A program made the translations under genes and the position numbers. Source: Edaphobacter paludis (lineage in GTDB: Bacteria > Acidobacteriota > Terriglobia > Terriglobales > Acidobacteriaceae). From it: DNA of 64,000 nucleotides. This document shows positions 1 through 8,252 of this stretch, piece after piece. The notes under the pieces were generated by a model. It was not told where the DNA came from and ran no database searches. It saw nothing but the letters and a program-made list of their open reading frames with translations. The first letter of the stretch is position 1, and each line of letters starts with the position of its first letter. The stretch is from NCBI RefSeq assembly GCF_039993895.1, contig NZ_CP121194.1:1550001-1614000 (forward strand), written 5' to 3'.

Positions 1-487
1 CCGCGGCGATGGCTGCGGATTCGCCGCCGCTGGAGCCTCCTGCGGTGCATGTGAGGTCCCACGGGTTTGAAGTGCGGCCGTAGAGGAGATTGTCCGTCTC
101 GTAGGCCATCAGGAATTCAGGACAGTTTGTGGTGCCAAGAATGACCGCCCCCGCCTGCGTGCTGCGTGCGACGATGACAGCGTCCTCGCGGGGGATGTGT
201 CCCTTGTTGAAAAGGCTTCCTGTCTCGCAGCGATGACCTGCTACGGCGATGGACGCCTTGATGGTCATAGGAAGGCCGTGCAGAAGGCCGCGAGGGGCCG
301 AGCTTTTTTCGAGGGCGCTGGCTTGAGCGCGAACGCGTTGCTCATCGAAGTCGATAAGGGCATTGAGCTGCGGATTCAGCCGCTTGATCTGGAGGATGTG
401 TTCTTCGGCAAGTTCGAGCGGCGAGAGCTTGCGGGCGGAGATCATCGCCAGCAGATCAACGGCGGGTTGCAGGACTAGATCGCTCAT
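1..487 (-). CDS. Amidase signature family enzyme, N-terminal part (cut by window edge)
   Basis: The minus strand reads open from an ATG at 487 to the window edge, giving about 162 N-terminal residues. The protein has the amidase-signature fold start: a GLPMTIK segment carrying the catalytic Lys of the Ser-cisSer-Lys triad near residue 77, and the Gly/Ser-rich GGSSGGES signature just before the edge. Such enzymes hydrolyse amides; GatA, the Glu-tRNA amidotransferase subunit, is a relative, but there is no gatC or gatB here, so a stand-alone amidase is more likely. The start lies 4 bp after the stop of the upstream aminotransferase, so it is probably co-transcribed with the sugar operon. Substrate cannot be inferred. 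Confidence 0.88.
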   Translation of the reverse strand, partial: MSDLVLQPAVDLLAMISARKLSPLELAEEHILQIKRLNPQLNALIDFDEQRVRAQASALEKSSAPRGLLHGLPMTIKASIAVAGHRCETGSLFNKGHIPREDAVIVARSTQAGAVILGTTNCPEFLMAYETDNLLYGRTSNPWDLTCTAGGSSGGESAAIAA

Positions 488-491
488 GTGT

Positions 492-1616
492 TTATTTATT
501 TTGTATCTGAAGTAGTGCATTGCGCAGGGTATCGCGGACCTGTGCAATTTCATCTTCGGTGATGCGATTGAAGAAGGGAAGGGCGATGGTGCGGCTGGCT
601 TGTGCTTCGGTTACAGGAAGGGAAGCAATATTGCGCCATGCGGCGTAGCTCGGTTGTAGATGGATGGGAGCAAAGTAACGTCCGCAGCCGATGCCTACGC
701 CGGTTAGAGTAGCGACAATGCTATCGCGGTCTTTTTCTGTGAATGAGTCGTCAAGACGGACGACATACACGAACCAACTGATACGTATGTCGGGAATGTC
801 GGTCGCGGGCAGGATGAGGCCGCTTATGTTTGCGAGTGCCTTTTGATATTCCCGGGCTACTCTTTCCCGCTGTTGCAGGATGGGCTCGATGCGCTTCAAC
901 TGCGCGAGGCCGAGAGCGCAGTTGATCTCGGAGAGACGATAGTTATAGCCGACTTCAGCATGTTGCAGCCAGTCCACGCTGTCGTAGCGGCCCTGGTTAC
1001 GTAGTGCGCGGATGTGCATTGCCAACTCTGGCTGCCGGGTGACGACCATGCCACCTTCCCCGGTCGTGATCTGCTTGTTGGGGTAGAAGGCGAAGACTGC
1101 GGCGTCGCCGAATGAGCCAGCCTTGCGTCCCTGATAGGTTGCGCCGATGGCTTCGCAGGCGTCTTCTATGACGAGAAGATGATGGCGGCTGGCGATGTCC
1201 ATGATGGCTGCCATCTCGGCGGGGCGTCCGAAGGTGTGCACGACGAGAATAGCGCGTGTCTTTGGCGTGATCACCTGCTCGATGCAGGATGGGGACATGT
1301 TCAATGACTCGGCATCGATGTCGACGAAGACAGGCTGGGCACGTTCGTAGCGAATGGCGTTGGCGGCAGCGATGAAGGTGAAAGAGGGTACGATTACCTC
1401 GTCGCCTTCGCCGATGCCAAGTGCCTTTATGCAGAGGTGCAGTCCTGCCGTACCTGAGCTGACAGCGATGGCGTGAGGCACACCGACATACTCTCCGAGG
1501 ACATCTTCAAACGCTTCCATCTGCGGCCCGAGACTGAGCCGCGAGGTGCGCAAGACGGCGGTGACGGCTTCGATCTCGGATTGGGTGATGTCAGGCGAGG
1601 AGAGAGGAATCGTCAT
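492..1616 (-). CDS. DegT/DnrJ/EryC1/StrS-type PLP sugar aminotransferase (LegC/PglE-like)
   Basis: A 374-aa aminotransferase of nucleotide-sugar metabolism. Visible features are the SSGTAGLH cofactor-phosphate loop near residues 53-60, EDACEAIGA with Asp152 for the pyridine nitrogen, and FYPNKQITTGEGG with the PLP Lys181. Length is normal for the family. The ATG overlaps the stop of the upstream 2-epimerase in an ATGA, indicating translational coupling. With a dehydratase and a hydrolysing 2-epimerase in the same operon, it probably transaminates a 4-keto-6-deoxy-HexNAc nucleotide, as LegC or PglE do in legionaminic acid/bacillosamine routes. That assignment is inferred from context; sequence alone supports only sugar aminotransferase. 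Confidence 0.9.
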   Translation of the reverse strand: MTIPLSSPDITQSEIEAVTAVLRTSRLSLGPQMEAFEDVLGEYVGVPHAIAVSSGTAGLHLCIKALGIGEGDEVIVPSFTFIAAANAIRYERAQPVFVDIDAESLNMSPSCIEQVITPKTRAILVVHTFGRPAEMAAIMDIASRHHLLVIEDACEAIGATYQGRKAGSFGDAAVFAFYPNKQITTGEGGMVVTRQPELAMHIRALRNQGRYDSVDWLQHAEVGYNYRLSEINCALGLAQLKRIEPILQQRERVAREYQKALANISGLILPATDIPDIRISWFVYVVRLDDSFTEKDRDSIVATLTGVGIGCGRYFAPIHLQPSYAAWRNIASLPVTEAQASRTIALPFFNRITEDEIAQVRDTLRNALLQIQNK

Positions 1617-2767
1617 GATTGGATGGAAGTGGCTCGCTTGCGAAGTAAACCTTCGAGGGGCACGGTGGTGAGGATCCGCACGATTCGCTCGGCGGCGTGG
1701 CCGTCACCATAGGGGTTCGCCATGCCGCGCAGCGATTCGCGGAAAGCAGCGCTATGCGCTGTCTCGATCTTCCTGAGGATGGAATCGACGTTGGGATCAG
1801 CGTCGAGCACGTTAGGTGCTCGCTCGCGGCCATACTGACGCAGGCCAACGTTGACCACGGGCAGCGCGAACGACGCCGCCTCCATGATGCCGCTGCTGGA
1901 GTTGCCGAGCAGCAGACCAGCCTGCTTCAGGAGGCTCCAATAAGTTACAGCGCCGAGGTTTACGAAGACGTGCGCATCGGTGTGCTGCCGGATAAATTCA
2001 TGGGTGCGTTGCATGAGGCTGTGGCTGCCCGCGTCTGCGTTGGGATAGCAGAAGATGATCTGCCCTTTGATCTGTGCGAGTGCTGCGAAGAGCGCATCCG
2101 CCTCTTCGGTAGTGTTCTGTAATAGGGTGACGGGATGGTAGGCCACTACGGTCGGAGCTTGTTTCAGGTTTATCTTCAGCGCCTCCTCCAGCAGCGACCG
2201 CGTCAGCAACGGGCTTCTCGTGATGTGATCGAGGGAAGGCGCGCCTGCGCGGGTCACTCGCCACGGCTCTTCGCCCATGCTGATGACGCGTGCGCGCGCC
2301 TTATCGGTAGAAGTGAAGTGGATGTGAGCCATCTTAGTGAGAGCGTTGCGGACAGCATCGTCGATGGCGCCTTCGCTGACCTCTCCGCCTTCGATATGAG
2401 CCACCGGGATACGCAGGGTCAAGGCCACGCTGGCGGGCGCGAGCATCTCGTAGCGGTCAGCGATCAGGAGCAGCAGGTCAGGATGTATCTGCGCTAATAC
2501 GTCGGTCAATCCCAGTACCGCAAGTCCCAGCGTCTTTGCCATACCGACGTCAGTGTCTGAGTTCAGAAGGCACTCAATACGTGAGGCAATGGTAAAGCCG
2601 TCCTGTTCGATCTCGTTGACCGTGTTGCCGAACGCGGGCGACAGATGCGCAGCAAGCACGATCAGTCTCATGTCTACCTCGGGATGCGCGGCTAAGTCCT
2701 TCAGCGGCCAGTAGAGATGGCTGTAGTCGGCACGCGAACTTGTGATGACCGCGATTGTGCGCTTCAT
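1613..2767 (-). CDS. Hydrolysing UDP/GDP-sugar 2-epimerase (NeuC/LegG-like)
   Basis: A 384-aa protein of the WecB/NeuC superfamily with the GT-B fold. It starts MKRTIAVITSSRADYSHLY, typical of hydrolysing NeuC/LegG enzymes, and carries the C-terminal NSSSGIMEA loop that holds the nucleotide phosphates. NeuC/LegG enzymes release UDP or GDP and give a free 2-epimerised sugar for condensation with phosphoenolpyruvate by a NeuB-type synthase. Both ends overlap neighbours by 4 bp (ATGA), so the three genes are translationally coupled. No NeuB or CMP-transferase gene is visible in the window; they would have to lie beyond the left edge or elsewhere. Confidence 0.9.
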   Translation of the reverse strand: MKRTIAVITSSRADYSHLYWPLKDLAAHPEVDMRLIVLAAHLSPAFGNTVNEIEQDGFTIASRIECLLNSDTDVGMAKTLGLAVLGLTDVLAQIHPDLLLLIADRYEMLAPASVALTLRIPVAHIEGGEVSEGAIDDAVRNALTKMAHIHFTSTDKARARVISMGEEPWRVTRAGAPSLDHITRSPLLTRSLLEEALKINLKQAPTVVAYHPVTLLQNTTEEADALFAALAQIKGQIIFCYPNADAGSHSLMQRTHEFIRQHTDAHVFVNLGAVTYWSLLKQAGLLLGNSSSGIMEAASFALPVVNVGLRQYGRERAPNVLDADPNVDSILRKIETAHSAAFRESLRGMANPYGDGHAAERIVRILTTVPLEGLLRKRATSIQS

Positions 2768-3885
2768 GCATTCACCATTAGACTCGAATCCGTGCGGAGA
2801 CCCAGGCTTGGGCGATAGTCCGGTACCATGCGCTGCACCGCTTGTAGCAGCGAGGACAGGTCTTGCTGCTGTAAAGCCACTCGAAGAGCATTTAGGGACG
2901 TTGACAGCTCGTCGGGCGAGAGTGTCGGGGTATTGACGGCGCGCAGTGGGCGGCTCGAGACCTCCTGGTACGACTCACGCGATGAAATGAGAGATTCTTC
3001 CATCTTATCTCCCGAACGAAGTTCTGTGAAAACGATCGGGACTTCATTCTGTCCGATCAAGAACTTCGCGAGATCGAGAATACGGATTGGTTTCCCCAAC
3101 TCAGGCACCTGTAAGCCTGAAGGCGACCCGGAAGACAGCGCAGCGAGTAACGTGTCCACCGCCTCCGCGAGCGTCATGAAATAGCGGCGTACGTCCGGAT
3201 GCGAGACAGTGACCGGACCGCCCTGCGCGATCTGCCGCTGAAAAAGTGGAACTACGCTGCCCGAAGAGCCGAGCACGTTGCCAAGACGTACCACCTTCAT
3301 GACGATGGCATTCCTGCGCGGAGCGAGAAGGATGAGTTCAGCGATCCGTTTCGACGCTCCCATGATGCTGGTGGGAGCGACCGCCTTGTCAGTCGAGACC
3401 ATCAGCATCTGTTCGCTGCCGTATTTCGCCGCAGCATCCGCAACGATCTCTGTGCCGAACGCGTTGTTCGCAATAGCGGCAAATGGATTCCTCTCCATCA
3501 ATGGCACGTGCTTAAAAGCGGCGACGTGGAAGACAACTTCGGGCCGGTGCTGCTCGAAAAGTCGAGTGACCGCGACGGGGTCGCAGACGCTGGCCAGGAC
3601 GGGGATGCGCCGCGGAGCAATTTTCAGGTCAGGGAGAGCCTGCTGAATTTCGTAGAGAGCGCCTTCGGAGCTGTCGAGCAGAACCAACTCATCCACGCCA
3701 GACTGAGCGATCCATCGCGACAGTGCCGAACCAATACACCCACCGGCTCCAGTTACCAGTACTCGCCTTCCCGCCAGCAGGGCACGAGATCGTTCGCGCC
3801 GAAGTTCCAGCTCCAGCGGAGGGTCCCGGTGGAGATATGCATACCAGTCCGGGGCATCGAGATCGATCTTTGGGGGTGAAATCAA
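2764..3885 (-). CDS. NAD-dependent polysaccharide biosynthesis dehydratase/epimerase (CapD/LegB-like)
   Basis: A 373-aa extended-SDR enzyme. The Rossmann motif VLVTGAGGCIG lies near residue 44, followed by VFHVAAFKHVPLMERNP and STDKAVAPTSIMGASKR. In the last motif Met replaces the usual Tyr of YxxxK, a variant known in the WbpM/CapD branch of sugar 4,6-dehydratases. It is soluble and lacks the N-terminal membrane domain of WbpM. It should make the 4-keto-6-deoxy intermediate for the downstream aminotransferase. The start is a TTG at 3885 with no clear Shine-Dalgarno site and no in-frame ATG upstream of the NAD motif, so the exact start is uncertain. First gene of the operon. Confidence 0.87.
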   Translation of the reverse strand: MISPPKIDLDAPDWYAYLHRDPPLELELRRERSRALLAGRRVLVTGAGGCIGSALSRWIAQSGVDELVLLDSSEGALYEIQQALPDLKIAPRRIPVLASVCDPVAVTRLFEQHRPEVVFHVAAFKHVPLMERNPFAAIANNAFGTEIVADAAAKYGSEQMLMVSTDKAVAPTSIMGASKRIAELILLAPRRNAIVMKVVRLGNVLGSSGSVVPLFQRQIAQGGPVTVSHPDVRRYFMTLAEAVDTLLAALSSGSPSGLQVPELGKPIRILDLAKFLIGQNEVPIVFTELRSGDKMEESLISSRESYQEVSSRPLRAVNTPTLSPDELSTSLNALRVALQQQDLSSLLQAVQRMVPDYRPSLGLRTDSSLMVNA

Positions 3886-4033
3886 AATGGTCGTTGATCC
3901 TGTAAATGCGCTGTGCGCTAGGTACGATAAGTCCTTTTATGAGACTACACGGGGCCAGGATGGGCACGACGATGAGGTGGTTTGTACTTTTTGCTTGACA
4001 GCAGTGTCGGCTGACACGTAAACATGATTGTTC

Positions 4034-4047
4034 CTAAAACGCTTTAG
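4034..4047. promoter_or_regulatory. Candidate LacI-family operator 1
   Basis: CTAAAACGCTTTAG is a 14-bp near-perfect palindrome with the arms CTAAA/TTTAG around a central CG, as in LacI-family sites. It lies about 340 bp upstream of the TonB receptor start and 150 bp from the divergent sugar-operon start, so it could serve either. No lacI gene lies in the window. Confidence 0.5.
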
Positions 4048-4199
4048 TTTAACGATTCATCTCTTCCATTTTAGGGTGGGATCGTGGTTAGAACGCCTTC
4101 GTATGCGGTTGTCCTAGACCAGAAGGACGAGGTTCCTGAATCAGGGCAGAAAATCATTGACAGGCGTTGTTGCGGTCATGTAAACGCTTCAATGTCGAA

Positions 4200-4213
4200 C
4201 TGAATCGTTTTAG
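4200..4213. promoter_or_regulatory. Candidate LacI-family operator 2
   Basis: CTGAATCGTTTTAG matches operator 1 in length, central CG and outer bases, with two mismatched symmetric positions. It lies about 170 bp upstream of the TonB receptor. A further related palindrome, TTAGCGCTTA, lies at 4219-4228. Several spaced sites of this type would allow looping repression; this is inference. Confidence 0.45.
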
Positions 4214-4384
4214 TTTGTTAGCGCTTAGGCAGTGTCGGGCCAGTTAAAGGGCAAACAAACAGTAACCGGCGGATACGAATCGTGCCGGAGAGTGAGAGCG
4301 GACGAAATTCTGTTCCGCAATCGCTAGTTGAAGGTTGTGTCCGATGTCTGGGCATTGATGCAGTGGAAGGTTTTTGGAGGCAGT

Positions 4385-7300
4385 ATGCAATCTATGCAGG
4401 ATCGTGGGAAGTATTTCCCGACGTTGTGGCGGCAGGCATCGCTAAGCCTGGCGCTTGTCTTAGCCCTGTTTCTGGTGTTTCTGCCCTCGGCAGGTGCCCA
4501 GGTGTCGGCAACCCTCAATGGCACAGTAACTGATGGGACGGGGGCAGTGATTCCCGGCGCGAACGTTACCTTAACCAACGAGGCCACCAAGGAGGCCCGC
4601 AACAGCGTCAGCAACGACAGCGGGTACTTTGCCTTTCCGGCGTTGTTGCCCTCAACCTACACGGTCAAGATCGACGCAAAGGGCTTCAAGAGCTATGAGC
4701 GGCATGGCATCGTGCTGCATGCTGCTGACCTCATCAAGCTCTCCGACCTTACGCTCACCATCGGTCAGACGAATGAGACGGTTACCGTCGAAGCGAACAC
4801 ACAAATCATCCCGGTCGAAAACGGCCAACGCGCTGCGATCCTGGACTTCAAGGACATTCAGCAACTCGCTATCCAGGGCCGTAACCTTTCAGAGTTGCTG
4901 AAGGTTCTTCCCGGAGTCACCAACACTCCCAACGGCCTCGGCAATGGTTCGTCGTTTGATCCTACTGTTGTCAGCGTCGGTTCGAGCGCAGTAGGCAATG
5001 GCTTGAACGCAAACGGTGCGGTCAACCGCGGAGGAACCAGCCAGCTTTCAGACGGCGTCGACGTAGACGATCCCGGTTGCGATTGCAACTCGATTGCAAT
5101 TCTCAATCCTGACATGACGCAGGAGGTCAGCGTTCAGACCTCGAACTTCGGTGCGGATGCGCCGCGTGGTCCGGTAGTCATCAATGCAATCAGCAAGTCA
5201 GGCGGATCCGAATATCATGGCGAGGGCTACTTGTATGCACGCAATGACGTTCTAAATGCCAACGACTGGCAGAGCGACCATGCCGGAAATCCAAAAGGCA
5301 GCGCTCACTACTATTATCCTGGCGGCAACTTTGGTGGCCCGGTGCCGTTTACGCATAAAAAGCTTCGTTTCTGGACTGGCTACGAGCGCATTCTGCAGAA
5401 CACAGGCAATTCGAACCGCTTGCAGTCCTTCATTCCCACGGCAGACATGATGGCCGGAAACTTCACGAACACCCCGGCAAACGTAGCGTTCTGCCAGGGA
5501 GCCCTGACCGCTACTGCAACCAACGGCTGCAACAACCTAGCCCCAACGGATACCAGTTCCCCGGCAAAGATTCAGCAGACAGGAACGGTACTTCCAGACG
5601 GTACGATCGTGGGTTATGGATCGAGGCCCGCAGGTATGATTCCTGCCGAGTTTCTGGATCCCGGTGCGGCATCGCTTGCAAGTTTCTGGCCCGCTGCCAA
5701 CGCCAACCCGGCCACCACCCCAGGCGGCTATAACTACAATCAGGTCATTCCCGGACAGCACAACGGCTATCTGTTCCGCGCCCGCGTGGACTACAACCTC
5801 AGCGATAAGAGCAGCTTCTTTGTCTCCTACCAATATGGCCAGGATTCAGCTCCTTCACAGGGGAATGGCGCTCACATCTACTGGACGCCAGGAAACTCCA
5901 TACCGTACCCCGGTGGCGGCCTCATCAGCAGCTCGTTCTCTAAATCAGTTGCAGGACACTTCACCCACATCTTCAGCCCGACGCTCACCAATGAGTTCAT
6001 TGCGAGCTGGGGTTTCGGCAACTTCCCGGTCGGGCCCCCCAAGGCTTCTGCCGCTTACAAGACAACCCTCGGCTATCCGTCCGGTTATGGCACGATCTTC
6101 AAGACAGGATCTCCTCTGATCCCGTCCTACAGCAGCGCCGGAACCTTGACCTTCCCCGATTTTTCGCAGCAGGACATCTTTGAAACGGGCGGCAAGTACC
6201 TTGTTCGCAAGGAAATGCCTGCATTCTCGGACGATGTGACGAAGGTCATTGGAACGCACACCATCAAGGCCGGAGTTTATGCCGAGAACGTCGGCAATAT
6301 TCAAGGCGCTTCTGAATCGCCCAATGGTAACCTGAGCAGCTTCAGCCAAGGTGGCACGGTTCATAACAATGTCTTTAGTCCGGCTGGTGCGCCACAGCCA
6401 CTCGGCTCCGCAAACAATCCCACAGCGAACTTCGTGATGGGCGTCGCCAGTGGCTATAGCGAGAACAACTCTTCTCCGATCAGCGATATGGCTTATCAGA
6501 CGTTCTCCTTCTACGGCAATGATTCATGGAAGGCGACCAAACGTCTCAACATTGAGTACGGCATCCGCTTCGACCATATTGGTCATTGGTATGATCGGCA
6601 GGGCAACGGCCTTGCGGTCTTCATTCCTTCACTCGTCACATCCGACTACAACTCGGGTAAGCTGAATCCCGGCGTCTACTGGCACGGCATCAACCCCGGC
6701 ATTCCAAAGAGCGGTCAACCGGATCGCTTCCTCCTTGTGTCTCCCCGTTTCGGAGTTTCCTATGACCTCTTTGGCACAGGCAAGACCCTGATACGCGGCG
6801 GATGGGGCGTTTATCGGTTTACCGATCAATACAACGACTACACCGGCGCCTTGACGACGGCCCAGAGCATTCAGAGCTATGGGTTGCCGGGACAGACCAG
6901 TGTGCTTCTGTCACAGATTGGTAACATCCCTGCGCCAACACCTGGTGGCATCAACGGCGGAGTCAACGCGTTGGACCCCACAGATTATGGCATCCCAGAG
7001 AGTCGTGCTTACAACATGACCATTTCGCAGCAGGCACCGTGGAGTTCCTTGGTTGAAGTTGCCTATGTCGGCAGCACAAGCAAGGAATTGGTGATGGGCG
7101 GCGAGAGCACCTCAGGCAGCGGCTTTGGTGATTTCACCAATCAGAACAAGGTCCCGCTTGGCGCGTTCTTCAAAGCCGATCCGGTCACTCACGTAGTCTC
7201 ACCAAATCCGGAGAACCTTTCGCAGGGTGCTTCTAGCAATCAAGAAGCAGACTATCGCCCCTACGGTAAGGAATATGGAACCAACTCGATCAACGTCAAT

Positions 7301-8074
7301 ACGAATAGCGGTTACGCAAACTACAACGGCCTGCAACTGAGCTGGGTCAAACGTTCCGACCGTCTTACGTTCAACTTCAACTACACCTGGTCCAAGACCT
7401 TGGGCACAGGCCAGCAGATCGATCCGTTCACCGTCCAGGGCAACTATGGCGTTTTGAGCATAGACCGTCCCTACGCCTTCAACTCCTCCTACTCGTATAA
7501 CTTCCTCAGGGTCTATAACGGCGAATCGCACATTATTAGTGGTGTGGCGAATGGCTGGACGATCTCCGGAATTACATCGTGGCAATCGGGTGGCAACCTG
7601 CAGGCGATCAACAGTCCGAACTTTGGGCTTTCGATCACCGGTCTCAGCCAGAACACATACTTCGGTACATCGGCTGCAAAGTTGATCATGCCGGTTCTGA
7701 CTTGCGATGCGGGTGCGCACTTGGCGGATAAGCAGCGGGTGAACGAGTCCTGCTTTGCAGCTCCGGCGATTGGAAGCAATGGCCCGCGGAACCTTCCTTA
7801 CTACAGGATGGCGGACTACTTCGATAGCGACCTGGCGGCATACAAGACGTTCCATGTTACGGAGCGTCAGACTGTGCAGTTTCGTGCCTCGGCATTCAAT
7901 TGGGTCAATCATCCGCTACCCCAGTTCAGCGGAGGAAACCAGCTGGCGCTCCACTACAACAACGATTTGACGCCGAATAACGCCTCGAACTCCAAGACTC
8001 TTGGTTTCCTCGATACCAAGACTGGCGGACACACGCAACGCACCATGGAACTGGCTATCAAGTACAACTTCTAG
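4385..8074 (+). CDS. TonB-dependent outer-membrane receptor with N-terminal carboxypeptidase-regulatory-like domain
   Basis: A protein of about 1,229 aa in the large acidobacterial OmpA-related/TonB receptor family. The ATG at 4385 is chosen because GGAGG ends 4 bp upstream; the frame is open further up to a TTG at 4328. A signal peptide ends near SAGA-Q. Next comes a CarboxypepD_reg (Cna-B-like) domain at about residues 28-115 (starting GTVTDGTGAVIPGANV), then a plug-like region and a long beta-barrel ending in the outer-membrane C-terminal Phe (IKYNF). These receptors take up large substrates, often glycans, with TonB energy. LacI-like sites upstream and a sugar permease downstream fit carbohydrate use, but the ligand is unknown. 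A strong terminator follows. Confidence 0.92.
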   Translation: MQSMQDRGKYFPTLWRQASLSLALVLALFLVFLPSAGAQVSATLNGTVTDGTGAVIPGANVTLTNEATKEARNSVSNDSGYFAFPALLPSTYTVKIDAKGFKSYERHGIVLHAADLIKLSDLTLTIGQTNETVTVEANTQIIPVENGQRAAILDFKDIQQLAIQGRNLSELLKVLPGVTNTPNGLGNGSSFDPTVVSVGSSAVGNGLNANGAVNRGGTSQLSDGVDVDDPGCDCNSIAILNPDMTQEVSVQTSNFGADAPRGPVVINAISKSGGSEYHGEGYLYARNDVLNANDWQSDHAGNPKGSAHYYYPGGNFGGPVPFTHKKLRFWTGYERILQNTGNSNRLQSFIPTADMMAGNFTNTPANVAFCQGALTATATNGCNNLAPTDTSSPAKIQQTGTVLPDGTIVGYGSRPAGMIPAEFLDPGAASLASFWPAANANPATTPGGYNYNQVIPGQHNGYLFRARVDYNLSDKSSFFVSYQYGQDSAPSQGNGAHIYWTPGNSIPYPGGGLISSSFSKSVAGHFTHIFSPTLTNEFIASWGFGNFPVGPPKASAAYKTTLGYPSGYGTIFKTGSPLIPSYSSAGTLTFPDFSQQDIFETGGKYLVRKEMPAFSDDVTKVIGTHTIKAGVYAENVGNIQGASESPNGNLSSFSQGGTVHNNVFSPAGAPQPLGSANNPTANFVMGVASGYSENNSSPISDMAYQTFSFYGNDSWKATKRLNIEYGIRFDHIGHWYDRQGNGLAVFIPSLVTSDYNSGKLNPGVYWHGINPGIPKSGQPDRFLLVSPRFGVSYDLFGTGKTLIRGGWGVYRFTDQYNDYTGALTTAQSIQSYGLPGQTSVLLSQIGNIPAPTPGGINGGVNALDPTDYGIPESRAYNMTISQQAPWSSLVEVAYVGSTSKELVMGGESTSGSGFGDFTNQNKVPLGAFFKADPVTHVVSPNPENLSQGASSNQEADYRPYGKEYGTNSINVNTNSGYANYNGLQLSWVKRSDRLTFNFNYTWSKTLGTGQQIDPFTVQGNYGVLSIDRPYAFNSSYSYNFLRVYNGESHIISGVANGWTISGITSWQSGGNLQAINSPNFGLSITGLSQNTYFGTSAAKLIMPVLTCDAGAHLADKQRVNESCFAAPAIGSNGPRNLPYYRMADYFDSDLAAYKTFHVTERQTVQFRASAFNWVNHPLPQFSGGNQLALHYNNDLTPNNASNSKTLGFLDTKTGGHTQRTMELAIKYNF

Positions 8075-8093
8075 CTTGTTCTTCAACCTGGGT

Positions 8094-8126
8094 GGGGCGG
8101 CTCTCTTTGAGTCGCCCCATTTTTTC
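8094..8126 (+). terminator. Rho-independent terminator after the TonB receptor
   Basis: A 10-bp stem (GGGGCGGCTC/GAGTCGCCCC, one G-T wobble) with a 5-nt loop TCTTT is followed by ATTTTTTC. It lies 20 bp after the receptor stop and separates the receptor from the TPR/CRTAC1 pair. Confidence 0.88.
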
Positions 8127-8252
8127 TGCTACAGAATTATGAAGAGATATGGATTCGATGAAGAGCATCATCACCCTTCGCTATACTTTGGTTCAATGCC
8201 GGTAATACCCACCACGACTGATGTCCCACGCAGTTATTGCCGGGTGCTCTTC

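Larger units (their letters stand above)
3886..4384. promoter_or_regulatory. Divergent intergenic control region between sugar operon and TonB receptor
   Basis: 499 bp without a convincing gene, between the divergently transcribed CapD-like gene and the TonB receptor. It contains at least two 14-bp imperfect palindromes with central CG, at 4034-4047 and 4200-4213, plus similar half-sites around 4181-4190 and 4220-4230. The layout resembles LacI-family operators. A GGAGG at 4376-4380 precedes the receptor start. I could not fix a sigma-70 promoter with confidence. Confidence 0.6.
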
